Assembly (NCBI GenBank): GCA_900769795.1
Contig: CAAGHZ010000021.1
Span: 1 to 8,795 of the forward strand
Reading direction: 5' to 3'
Length of the DNA: 8,795 nt
From: Clostridia bacterium
Lineage (GTDB): Bacteria > Bacillota > Clostridia > Monoglobales > Monoglobaceae
Shown here: piece after piece, positions 1-6,195 of the stretch
Layout of the letters: the number at the start of each line of letters is the position of its first letter
Position numbering within the stretch: the stretch's first letter is position 1
Notes under the pieces: generated by a model
Databases searched by the model: none
The model's input: the letters and a program-made list of their open reading frames with translations, nothing else
Told to the model about the DNA's origin: nothing
Made by a program: the position numbers and the translations under genes

Positions 1-652
1 AACTGTCGATAGCATCGCGAGTTGTGCCTGCAATGTTGCTGACTATAACTCTTTCCTCGCCGAGTATTCTGTTAATAAGAGAGGATTTGCCGGCATTCGG
101 TTTGCCGATTACGGCTACTTTGATTGAGTCTTCGTCATCTTCGTTATCACAATCCTCAGGGAAGTAAGAAACGACAGTGTCAAGCAAGTCGCCGACACCA
201 AGACCGTGAACTGATGATATAGGAAAAGGCTCTCCAACACCGAGATTATAGAATTCATACATTTCCATAGGCGGGTTTCCGGGTGAATCAACTTTGTTGC
301 ATACAAGAATAACCGGCTTGCCACACTTTTGCAGCATAGCTGATACATCTTTGTCGGCTGCGGTCATACCCTCTTTTATGTTTACCATAAAAAGAATCAC
401 ATCAGCCATGTCAATGGCAAGGTTTGCCTGGTTTCTCATTTGGGAGAGTATTTCATCCTTGCTTGTGGGCTCTATTCCGCCTGTGTCTATCAAGGTAAAT
501 TCTTTGCCCGTCCATTCGGCATCTGCATATATTCTGTCGCGGGTGATTCCCGGCGTATCTTCAACAATGGATATGCGCTTGCCTGTAATTTTGTTAAAAA
601 GTGTAGACTTGCCGACGTTTGGTCTGCCTACAACTGCAACAACCGGTTTCAT
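1..652 (-). CDS. der: GTPase Der (EngA), N-terminal half, cut by the window edge
   Basis: Der is a double-GTPase that assists maturation of the 50S ribosomal subunit in the cytoplasm. The 217 visible residues contain a complete first G domain: P-loop GRPNVGKST at 9-17, switch I TPGVTRDR at 33-40, DTGG at 56-59, NKVD at 119-122 and an SSVHGLG G5-like motif near 147. An acidic linker (about 165-176, rich in Asp and Glu) leads to the second P-loop GKPNAGKSS at 183-191 and the second TTRD switch. Two tandem G domains are diagnostic for Der. The family is usually about 440-490 residues, so roughly half, including the C-terminal KH-like domain, lies outside the window. The ATG is preceded by AGGAGG at good spacing. 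It starts 14 bp after the DUF512 gene and is probably co-transcribed with it. Confidence 0.97.
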   Translation of the reverse strand, partial: MKPVVAVVGRPNVGKSTLFNKITGKRISIVEDTPGITRDRIYADAEWTGKEFTLIDTGGIEPTSKDEILSQMRNQANLAIDMADVILFMVNIKEGMTAADKDVSAMLQKCGKPVILVCNKVDSPGNPPMEMYEFYNLGVGEPFPISSVHGLGVGDLLDTVVSYFPEDCDNEDDEDSIKVAVIGKPNAGKSSLINRILGEERVIVSNIAGTTRDAIDS

Positions 653-666
653 AAGTTTCCTCCTGT

Positions 667-1941
667 CTATCTGAGTAATGCATCGAGAAGCTCGTATCCG
701 TCATTTGCAACTGTTGTAATTTTTACATTGAGTTCTCTTTCTATGTCTGTAATGGTTATATTATCAAGAAGTATGTTTTCATCGTGTCTCAGCAGAGAAG
801 AGGGAAGAAGAAGTTCTTCTCCTAAATCTCTGCCCTTTAACTGGGTGATTATATCAACACCTGTTAAAAGACCTGAAACGGTAATTTTCTCACCAAAGAA
901 ATTATTCTTAATCGGTACTATATTTATGAGTCCTCCGTCTAATTTTTCGATTAGGCCCTTTATGACGGGGTATGCGCTGTAGCCTGTTGCAATGGTCTTG
1001 TGATGCTTTGGCTTAATCGAGGACTCAGTAGATAAGGCATCGTCAAATTCGTATATCAGTGATGCACATAGCCCAACACCGTTTTCTATTTGCGGAAACC
1101 CATCATACTCATCAAAGTCGGGAAAAGCCCTACCTGCCATAAGATAGAATTCATCACCGAGGTATACAAGGTTTGTTCCGCGTTCTGATTTAAACTTACT
1201 TTGCCATTTTTCAATCTGTGATATAACATAAGCAGAAGAAGAGGCGTCAAAACCTTTAAGGGGGGCGAGGCCTTCTCTGTGGTCGGTAAGCCCAACGGGA
1301 ACGATAGATACGCTCTCTACACTTTCGCCAAGGGCAGCGATATCGGAGATTGTTCTGTCAAGTTCGTCACCGTCATTGTATCTCGGGCACAACACGATTT
1401 GTGCATTTATATTAAGCCCACCATCTGCAAGACGTTTCAGGTAATCTAAAACCTTGCCTGCGTTTTTGTTGCTCAGCATTTTGCACCGAAGTTCCGGATT
1501 TGTTGTGTGAACAGAGATGTTTATCCTTGGAATATTATATTTTAAGATCCTGTCTACATCATCATCTGTCATATTTGTCATAGAAACATAGTTGCCCTGA
1601 AGAAAAGAGAGCCTGTAATCATCGTCCTTAAAATAACAAGTATCTCTCATGCCTTTTGGCAGTTGGTCGATAAAACAAAAGATGCATTTGTTTCTACAGG
1701 ATTTTGGCTCATCAATTAAAAGTGTATCGAAGTTAATGCCAAGTGGCTCAAAGTCAAAATTGTTAACAGAAACATTTCTGTCTGATAATTTTATTGTAAC
1801 TTCTTCGTTGCAGGAGGCGTACATATAGTCAAGATAATCATTTATCTCTATGTCGTTTATGCTTAAAATCACGTCACCGTTTTTTATTCCGGCAATTTCG
1901 GCAAGGCTGCCCGGTGACACGTATGAAACTTTAGCTGACAT
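667..1941 (-). CDS. DUF512 family protein with N-terminal PDZ domain and radical-SAM-like Fe-S motif
   Basis: This 424-residue protein has an N-terminal PDZ-like segment (about 1-60, with SPGSLAEIAGIKNGDVILSI), then a cysteine cluster C82-X3-C86-X2-C89, the spacing of the radical SAM 4Fe-4S motif. A TIM-barrel-like middle follows, then a DUF512 C-terminal region (about 220-424, with DEFYLMAGR and TGYSAYPVI). The function of the family is not established; some members are annotated as Fe-S oxidoreductases. I chose the start at 1941 because GGAGG sits about 8 nt upstream. An in-frame ATG 11 codons earlier lacks such a site and would lie within the leader expected from the promoter at 1983-2011. 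The gene is followed 14 bp later by der, a pairing I recall as common in Clostridia. A link to ribosome assembly is only inference from that neighbour. Confidence 0.93.
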   Translation of the reverse strand: MSAKVSYVSPGSLAEIAGIKNGDVILSINDIEINDYLDYMYASCNEEVTIKLSDRNVSVNNFDFEPLGINFDTLLIDEPKSCRNKCIFCFIDQLPKGMRDTCYFKDDDYRLSFLQGNYVSMTNMTDDDVDRILKYNIPRINISVHTTNPELRCKMLSNKNAGKVLDYLKRLADGGLNINAQIVLCPRYNDGDELDRTISDIAALGESVESVSIVPVGLTDHREGLAPLKGFDASSSAYVISQIEKWQSKFKSERGTNLVYLGDEFYLMAGRAFPDFDEYDGFPQIENGVGLCASLIYEFDDALSTESSIKPKHHKTIATGYSAYPVIKGLIEKLDGGLINIVPIKNNFFGEKITVSGLLTGVDIITQLKGRDLGEELLLPSSLLRHDENILLDNITITDIERELNVKITTVANDGYELLDALLR

Positions 1942-1982
1942 AATTTTGCCTCCTTTCCATTTTGTGCTATGCATACAAGATT

Positions 1983-2011
1983 AGTATATCATAAATGGGT
2001 TTTTATTACAA
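1983..2011 (-). promoter_or_regulatory. Sigma-A-type promoter for the DUF512-der unit
   Basis: On the minus strand: -35 TTGTAA (2006-2011), a 17-bp spacer, and -10 TATACT (1983-1988) preceded by TG in the extended -10 position. The predicted start lies about 35 nt upstream of the DUF512 ATG. It sits just beyond the rpmF terminator, so the DUF512-der pair appears to be a separate transcription unit. Confidence 0.75.
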
Positions 2012-2015
2012 GTAT

Positions 2016-2056
2016 AAAAATACAAAAACAACTGCAACAGATGTTGCAGTTGTTTT
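2016..2056 (-). terminator. Intrinsic terminator after rpmF
   Basis: A perfect 14-bp stem has arms at 2025-2038 and 2043-2056 and a 4-nt loop (ATCT on the minus strand). It is followed on the minus strand by a T-rich tail TTTTTGTATTTTT reaching about 2016. The stem starts about 18 nt after the rpmF stop codon. On the plus strand the stem is followed by GCAC rather than a longer T tract, so the activity should mainly serve minus-strand transcription. Confidence 0.9.
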
Positions 2057-2074
2057 GCACATAATAAGTAGTGG

Positions 2075-2254
2075 TTACGCTTCAACAGATATAACCTCTT
2101 TGCCTTTGTAAGAGCCGCAAGCCTTGCAAACTCTGTGAGGCTTATTAAACTCTCCGCAATTAGGGCAAGCAACCATACCGGGAACTGTAAGCTTCCAGTT
2201 AGCTCTTCTCTTGTCTCTTCTTGCTTTAGATGTTTTTCTCTTTGGAACTGCCAT
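2075..2254 (-). CDS. rpmF: 50S ribosomal protein L32, zinc-ribbon form
   Basis: This 59-residue protein has the L32 signature: N-terminal MAVPKRKTSKARRDKRRANW, then a zinc ribbon with CPNC at 30-33 and CKAC at 43-46. It is a structural component of the large ribosomal subunit. All four zinc-ligand cysteines are present (the C+ form), so it should bind zinc. The length is normal. The start codon is preceded by AGAGGTG about 9 nt upstream, and the RBS overlaps a 10-bp palindrome GTGTATACAC (2256-2265). It lies 89 bp downstream of the DUF177 gene, the classical yceD-rpmF pairing. It is the last gene of its unit, since a strong terminator follows. The plsX and fab genes that follow rpmF in many bacteria are absent here. 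Confidence 0.97.
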   Translation of the reverse strand: MAVPKRKTSKARRDKRRANWKLTVPGMVACPNCGEFNKPHRVCKACGSYKGKEVISVEA

Positions 2255-2307
2255 AGTGTATACACCTCTTTCTCGTATTTACTAAAATATCAGGGTTTTA
2301 TCCCAAA

Positions 2308-2322
2308 CAAAGATTATCTTTG
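2308..2322. promoter_or_regulatory. 15-bp palindrome upstream of rpmF
   Basis: CAAAGAT-T-ATCTTTG is a perfect 7-1-7 inverted repeat in the 89-bp gap between DUF177 and rpmF, about 55-70 nt upstream of the rpmF start. No T tract follows, so it is not an intrinsic terminator. The 7-1-7 geometry resembles Fur-family boxes (Fur, Zur, PerR), but the bases differ from the known consensus sequences. It might instead be an mRNA hairpin. Function unknown. Confidence 0.35.
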
Positions 2323-2343
2323 CATATTCTACATATTTTTATT

Positions 2344-2841
2344 TTACAACAATTTATCCAAAATGTCAAATCTGGGGTCTGTTGTCCTTGTGTCGCAACT
2401 ACATTTCTCGTTGTTGAGGTTTACGCCGCACACAGGGCAGATGCCCTTGCAGTCTTCGCTGCATAGTGACTTTGACGGAAGTGCCATAAAAAGATTTGTG
2501 TATAAAATCTCATCAAAATCAACTGAAGAGCCCGAGAATATAAGAAAGTCAGGGTCTTCTTCGTTATCGGAGAATGTATCTTCTTTTTTAAGCTTCTCGT
2601 CAACTGAGAAGGTGATTTCCTCAGTGTAGGTATCTGTGCAACGATCACAAATCAGTTCAACTGTTGTTTTTGCTTCTCCGACAAGTTCAATTGTGCCGGA
2701 AATGTTTGTTGCGCATCCTTCAAAATGAACAGGAGCAACTATTTTAAATGAATCATTATCGGCAGATGAAAGCATAACGTCTTCCAAAATCTGCAGTTTC
2801 TTGCCGTCATAGTTTAAAACAGATAAAAGATTAAGCTCCAT
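2344..2841 (-). CDS. yceD: DUF177 / YceD family protein (23S rRNA accumulation protein)
   Basis: DUF177 proteins are small cytoplasmic proteins encoded next to rpmF. In E. coli and plants, family members are needed for normal 23S rRNA accumulation. This one has 165 residues, the usual size. It has a central CDRC motif (C65, C68) and a C-terminal cysteine cluster C127, C131, C135, C138, C147, C149 (including GICPVCG), which looks metal-binding, followed by the conserved DPRFDILDKLL tail. The start at 2841 is chosen because GGAGG lies about 7 nt upstream. An in-frame ATG 19 codons further upstream falls at the predicted transcription start and lacks an RBS. It is the first gene of a DUF177-rpmF unit driven by a consensus promoter. 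The exact molecular role in Firmicutes is not settled. Confidence 0.93.
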   Translation of the reverse strand: MELNLLSVLNYDGKKLQILEDVMLSSADNDSFKIVAPVHFEGCATNISGTIELVGEAKTTVELICDRCTDTYTEEITFSVDEKLKKEDTFSDNEEDPDFLIFSGSSVDFDEILYTNLFMALPSKSLCSEDCKGICPVCGVNLNNEKCSCDTRTTDPRFDILDKLL

Positions 2842-2892
2842 AGGATAACCTCCATCTTGGCTGATTGATGCCTTGTAAATGCAACAAACAGA

Positions 2893-2917
2893 CGGCAATT
2901 ATTATATTACATTGCCG
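2893..2917. promoter_or_regulatory. Inverted repeat spanning the DUF177-rpmF -10 box (possible operator)
   Basis: CGGCAAT (2893-2899), an 11-bp spacer, and ATTGCCG (2911-2917) form a perfect 7-bp-arm inverted repeat. The whole TATAAT box (2901-2906) lies inside the spacer, so a protein bound here would block RNA polymerase. The repeat has no T tract and no gene on either side for it to terminate. Operator function is inferred from position only; the cognate regulator is unknown. Confidence 0.4.
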
Positions 2918-2929
2918 CTGATTTGTCAA
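2901..2929 (-). promoter_or_regulatory. Consensus sigma-A promoter for DUF177-rpmF
   Basis: On the minus strand: -35 TTGACA (2924-2929), a 17-bp spacer and -10 TATAAT (2901-2906), a full match to consensus. The expected start is near 2894, giving a leader of about 50 nt. This strength suits a ribosomal protein operon. The -10 lies inside the inverted repeat at 2893-2917. Confidence 0.88.
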
Positions 2930-2966
2930 GTAATTTTTGTTATTTTTGTTGGTTAAAAAGAATTTT

Positions 2967-3170
2967 TTATTTTGATGCAAGATATGCGTTAATCTTTTCA
3001 ACCAAAGCGTCTGCGTCAACACCGTGAACAGCAGCAGCCTGCTCTATGCTCTCGCCTGAAGCAGACGGACATCCGAGACAGTGCATGCCTATTTCAAGAA
3101 AGAATTCTGCAGTGCCGGGATCGAGCTGAAGAGCCTCTAAAATAATAGTATCTTTTGTTACCTGTGCCAT
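2967..3170 (-). CDS. DUF1858 domain protein (small CxxC redox-disulfide family)
   Basis: This 67-residue protein consists almost entirely of a DUF1858 domain: an N-terminal TKDTIILEALQLDPGTAEFF helix region, a GMHCLGCPSA motif with C31 and C34, and a helical tail. The family is related to the 'hybrid-cluster protein-associated redox disulfide domain' and is common in strict anaerobes. The CxxC pair could be a redox disulfide or metal ligand; the biochemical role is unknown. An AAAGGGATG ribosome binding site precedes the ATG at 3170. It has its own promoter and stands alone: no hybrid-cluster protein gene is in the window. No clear terminator separates it from DUF177 downstream, so some read-through is possible. 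Confidence 0.9.
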   Translation of the reverse strand: MAQVTKDTIILEALQLDPGTAEFFLEIGMHCLGCPSASGESIEQAAAVHGVDADALVEKINAYLASK

Positions 3171-3221
3171 AGTATATCATCCCTTTCAAATTTATCAAAA
3201 TAATTTTACATAACAAATAGT

Positions 3222-3250
3222 AGTATACCTTATTTTTTGCAAAAATTCAA
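3222..3250 (-). promoter_or_regulatory. Promoter for the DUF1858 gene
   Basis: On the minus strand: -35 TTGAAT (3245-3250), a 17-bp spacer and -10 TATACT (3222-3227). The leader would be about 45 nt. It is divergent from the galK promoter, with about 78 bp between the two -35 boxes. A 12-bp palindrome TTTTTGCAAAAA (3234-3245) fills much of the spacer. Confidence 0.72.
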
Positions 3251-3263
3251 GTGTTTTTGCAAA
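3234..3263. repeat. Two copies of TTTTTGCAAA, 20 bp apart, in the DUF1858 promoter
   Basis: TTTTTGCAAA occurs at 3234-3243 and 3254-3263, a period of 20 bp or about two helical turns. The first copy extends to the perfect palindrome TTTTTGCAAAAA. One copy lies between -35 and -10 and the other just upstream of -35. The same-face spacing could suit a dimeric regulator, but the DNA is very AT-rich and chance is a real alternative. Confidence 0.3.
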
Positions 3264-3328
3264 TTTATTTATAAAAACAAAATTTCTATAAAATCTTTAC
3301 TGTTGAGGCGAGTGTTGCCAAACTTTCC

Positions 3329-3357
3329 TTGACTTTGATTGTTGTTTATAATATAAT
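3329..3357 (+). promoter_or_regulatory. Promoter of the galKT operon
   Basis: -35 TTGACT (3329-3334), a 17-bp spacer, and -10 TATAAT (3352-3357), which matches consensus at 11 of 12 positions. The start should fall near 3364, leaving a leader of about 30 nt before the galK ATG. I see no catabolite-response (cre) element or clear inverted repeat near it. A near-consensus promoter suggests substantial basal expression, or repression by an operator I cannot recognise. Confidence 0.82.
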
Positions 3358-3395
3358 ATTTACTGTGAAAAAGTTATTTCTGCGAGGTGTAGACA

Positions 3396-4670
3396 ATGAT
3401 TAATGATTTAAAAGAAAAAATAAAAAATGGAGGGCTTGATAATATTTTCGCACAGCTTTATTGCGGTGCAGAATTTATCGAAAAACAAAGAGAAAGATAC
3501 ATAGGTGCCCTTGATAGTTTTAAAAATATATATGGTGATGGAGAGGTAGAGGTATATAGTGCTCCCGGCAGAACCGAGGTAGGCGGAAATCATACGGACC
3601 ATCAAAATGGCAGAGTGCTCACTGCGTCTATAAACCTTGATGCTATAGCAGTGTGTGCAAAAAGAGAGGGTACAATTATACGCATTACATCCGAGGGTTA
3701 TGGTGAGATTAGTGTTGATATTTCAAATCTTGATGTAGTGCCGGAGGAGAAGGAGTCAACAGCGGCAATCATTCGCGGAACAGTTGCTGCAATGAATAAC
3801 CGCGGTTATAACGTTGGTTCTTTTGATGCATATGTAACAAGTGATGTTTTATCAGGTTCAGGACTTTCTTCATCAGCGGCATTTGAGGTTCTGATTGCCA
3901 ACATTATTTCGGGAATATACAACAATAGCGGTGTTGACCCAATTGTGATTGCACAGATAGGCAAGGAAGCAGAGAATAAATACTTCGGCAAGCCAAGTGG
4001 TTTGCTTGACCAGATGGCATCTTCTGTCGGCGGACTTATAAACATTGATTTTAAGGACCCTAAAAACCCTGTTGTAAAAAAGGTAGATGTAGATTTTAAC
4101 AAATATAATCACAGTTTGTGTATTGTTGATACAAAAGGCTCTCACGCAGATTTGACAGATGAGTATGCCGCCGTAACCGTTGAGATGAAAAAGGTGTCTC
4201 AGTTCTTTGGTGTAAATTATTTGTCAGAGGTTGATAAGGACGAGTTTTATAAAAACCTTGCAGAAATCCGCAAGGTTACGGGTGACAGAGCCGTAATGCG
4301 TGCTATGCATTGGTTCTCGGAGAATATAAGAGTTGACGGACAGGTTGCCGCTCTTACGGCAGATGATTTTGAGCAGTTTAAAAAGCTTATAAAAACATCA
4401 GGAGATTCTTCTTATAAATACTTGCAGAATGTATACTCTGCAAAGAATGTTGAGGAGCAAAATGTGTCTGTTGCACTGGCACTCAGTGATGAGATACTTG
4501 GCGACAAGGGTGTCAGCCGTGTTCACGGTGGCGGTTTTGCCGGCACTATTGCAGCATTTGTGCCAAATGATATGGTAGCCATTTACAAAAATAAAATGGA
4601 AGCGGTTTTTGGTGATGATGCTTGTTATATTCTAAAAATAAGACCTGTTGGCGGAACAAGAATAGCGTAG
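3396..4670 (+). CDS. galK: Galactokinase (GHMP kinase family), variant motif 1
   Basis: Galactokinase phosphorylates galactose at C1 with ATP, the first committed Leloir step. The 424-residue protein shows the GHMP order of motifs: galactokinase signature GRTEVGGNHTDH at 58-69, ATP-binding VLSGSGLSSSAA at 151-162, catalytic Asp in GLLDQ (D205, equivalent to human GALK1 D186) and motif 3 HGGGFAG at 377-383. Arg59, His66 and Asp68 match sugar-binding R37, H44 and D46 of GALK1, but the usual Glu43 is Asn65 and the following Tyr is His69. I recall this GNHTDH form from other gut Clostridia. It is somewhat longer than the roughly 390 residues of classical GalK because of an N-terminal extension. 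GAGGTG lies upstream of the ATG. galT follows 16 bp later, supporting a galactose role. Confidence 0.9.
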   Translation: MINDLKEKIKNGGLDNIFAQLYCGAEFIEKQRERYIGALDSFKNIYGDGEVEVYSAPGRTEVGGNHTDHQNGRVLTASINLDAIAVCAKREGTIIRITSEGYGEISVDISNLDVVPEEKESTAAIIRGTVAAMNNRGYNVGSFDAYVTSDVLSGSGLSSSAAFEVLIANIISGIYNNSGVDPIVIAQIGKEAENKYFGKPSGLLDQMASSVGGLINIDFKDPKNPVVKKVDVDFNKYNHSLCIVDTKGSHADLTDEYAAVTVEMKKVSQFFGVNYLSEVDKDEFYKNLAEIRKVTGDRAVMRAMHWFSENIRVDGQVAALTADDFEQFKKLIKTSGDSSYKYLQNVYSAKNVEEQNVSVALALSDEILGDKGVSRVHGGGFAGTIAAFVPNDMVAIYKNKMEAVFGDDACYILKIRPVGGTRIA

Positions 4671-4672
4671 GT

Positions 4673-4679
4673 GGAGGAG
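4673..4679 (+). promoter_or_regulatory. Ribosome binding site that fixes the GTG start of galT
   Basis: GGAGGAG is 7 nt upstream of the GTG at 4687. The next in-frame ATG codons lie far into the conserved protein and lack such a site, so GTG is the likely initiator. Confidence 0.85.
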
Positions 4680-4686
4680 AGATACA

Positions 4687-6189
4687 GTGGGGCTTTGTGA
4701 ATCAATACTTAAACTTACCGAGTATGGAATAAAAAAGAATTTAATAGACGAAGAGGATAAGTGTTACATAATAAACAGATTTCTCGAAATTTTCGGAGAA
4801 GACTCTTTTGATATATCATCAAACACTATAAGTGAGGATGCAGAACTTGAAGAAATTCTTGACGAACTCATACAGATAGCGTATAAAAAGGGAATCATCC
4901 CCGATGATGGTATTACGCAAAGAGATTTGTTCGATACAAAACTTATGGGTGTTCTTACGAAGAGACCCGGTGAGGTTATTAAAAGATTTTGGGATTTGTA
5001 CGCGGATAGCCCAAAGGCGGCCACGGATTATTTTTATCAATTTGCCCAGGATGTTAATTACATCCGTGCAAAGAGAGTGGCAAAGGACATAAAATGGACG
5101 GTTGACAGTAAATATGGTGTAATTGATGTTTCGATAAATCTGTCAAAGCCCGAAAAAGATCCCAAGGCAATTGCAGCGGCTGCAAAGACCGCAGCAGGCA
5201 ACTACCCCAAATGCCAGTTGTGCGTAGAAAACGAGGGCTATGCCGGAAGAATAAACCACCCGGCAAGACAGAACCATCGTATTATTCCAATCGAGATAAA
5301 TGGTACACAGTGGGGACTTCAGTATTCCCCTTATGTGTATTATAATGAGCATTGCATCGTTTTAAATGGTGATCATACTCCTATGGCGATAAACCGAGCA
5401 GCCTTTGAAAAACTCTTTGATTTTGTAGAACAGTTTCCGCATTATTTTCTTGGCTCAAACGCGGATTTGCCAATAGTTGGTGGCTCGATACTCAGTCACG
5501 ATCATTTTCAGGGCGGACACTACACCTTTGCGATGGAGAGGGCAGACGTTGAGAAAAAATACGTTGTATCAGGATATGAGGACATAGAGGTAGGTATACT
5601 CAACTGGCCTATGTCGGTTATTCGTATAAAGGGCAATGACAGAAAAAGGGTTATTGACCTTGCAGAGTATATACTTACAAAGTGGCGCGGTTATACAGAT
5701 GAGGATGCATTTATATATGCCGAAACAGATGGAGAACCACACAACACCATTACGCCGATTGCAAGAATGAACAACGGCGCTTATGAGATGGATTTGACTC
5801 TCAGAAACAACATTACAACAGATAAATGTCCCCTCGGACTTTATCACCCCCATGATGAGTATCACCATATAAAGAAAGAGAATATCGGACTGATAGAGGT
5901 TATGGGCCTTGCAATTTTGCCTGCAAGATTAAAGGGAGAGATGGATTTGCTTGCAAAGTGTATGATAGGGGAAGATGAAATTTCTGCCCACGAAGAACTT
6001 GAAAAGCACGCAGAGTGGGCAAAGAATATTGTTGCGTCGCACGATGACATAAATAAAGAAAACGTTATAGAAATTATTCAGAATGAGATAGGCAAAGTCT
6101 TCGTAAAGGTATTAGAAGATGCAGGTGTATACAAATGTACAACTGACGGACGAAAAGCCTTTGAAAGATTCATTATTAGTTTAAATTAA
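4687..6189 (+). CDS. galT: Galactose-1-phosphate uridylyltransferase, Firmicutes type 2
   Basis: GalT exchanges UMP between UDP-glucose and galactose-1-phosphate, giving UDP-galactose and glucose-1-phosphate, and consumes the galactokinase product. The protein has 500 residues, the normal size for the long type 2 family of Firmicutes (about 490-500) and much longer than E. coli GalT (about 350). Visible marks are a helical N-terminal region, YADSPKAATDYFYQF at about 105-119, CQLC at 176-179 followed by ENEGYAGR, and the active-site SHDHFQGG at 270-277, in which H273 is the likely uridylylated histidine by analogy with HPH in E. coli. It starts at GTG with an excellent RBS, 16 bp after galK, and ends in a shared terminator. 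No galE or mutarotase gene is in the window, so the pathway is completed elsewhere. Confidence 0.95.
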   Translation: MGLCESILKLTEYGIKKNLIDEEDKCYIINRFLEIFGEDSFDISSNTISEDAELEEILDELIQIAYKKGIIPDDGITQRDLFDTKLMGVLTKRPGEVIKRFWDLYADSPKAATDYFYQFAQDVNYIRAKRVAKDIKWTVDSKYGVIDVSINLSKPEKDPKAIAAAAKTAAGNYPKCQLCVENEGYAGRINHPARQNHRIIPIEINGTQWGLQYSPYVYYNEHCIVLNGDHTPMAINRAAFEKLFDFVEQFPHYFLGSNADLPIVGGSILSHDHFQGGHYTFAMERADVEKKYVVSGYEDIEVGILNWPMSVIRIKGNDRKRVIDLAEYILTKWRGYTDEDAFIYAETDGEPHNTITPIARMNNGAYEMDLTLRNNITTDKCPLGLYHPHDEYHHIKKENIGLIEVMGLAILPARLKGEMDLLAKCMIGEDEISAHEELEKHAEWAKNIVASHDDINKENVIEIIQNEIGKVFVKVLEDAGVYKCTTDGRKAFERFIISLN

Positions 6190-6195
6190 AAAGAA

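Noticed and set aside
440..982. A 180-codon open frame on the plus strand
   Set aside because: It is antisense to der and DUF512, which have full family motifs and good ribosome binding sites. The frame itself has no RBS and no recognisable domain.
1942..1974. An upstream ATG that would extend the DUF512 protein by 11 residues
   Set aside because: It lies within the expected leader of the promoter at 1983-2011, has no RBS, and bypasses the strong GGAGG that serves the start at 1941.
2930..2966. AT-rich AAAAA/TTTTT stretch after the DUF1858 gene as a terminator
   Set aside because: The only possible stem is about five A-T pairs, too weak for an intrinsic terminator.
3171..3395. Looked for a cre site, riboswitch or small RNA in the largest gene-free stretch
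   Set aside because: I found two divergent promoters and the TTTTTGCAAA pair, but no sequence fitting the cre consensus and no convincing stable hairpin with a T tract.
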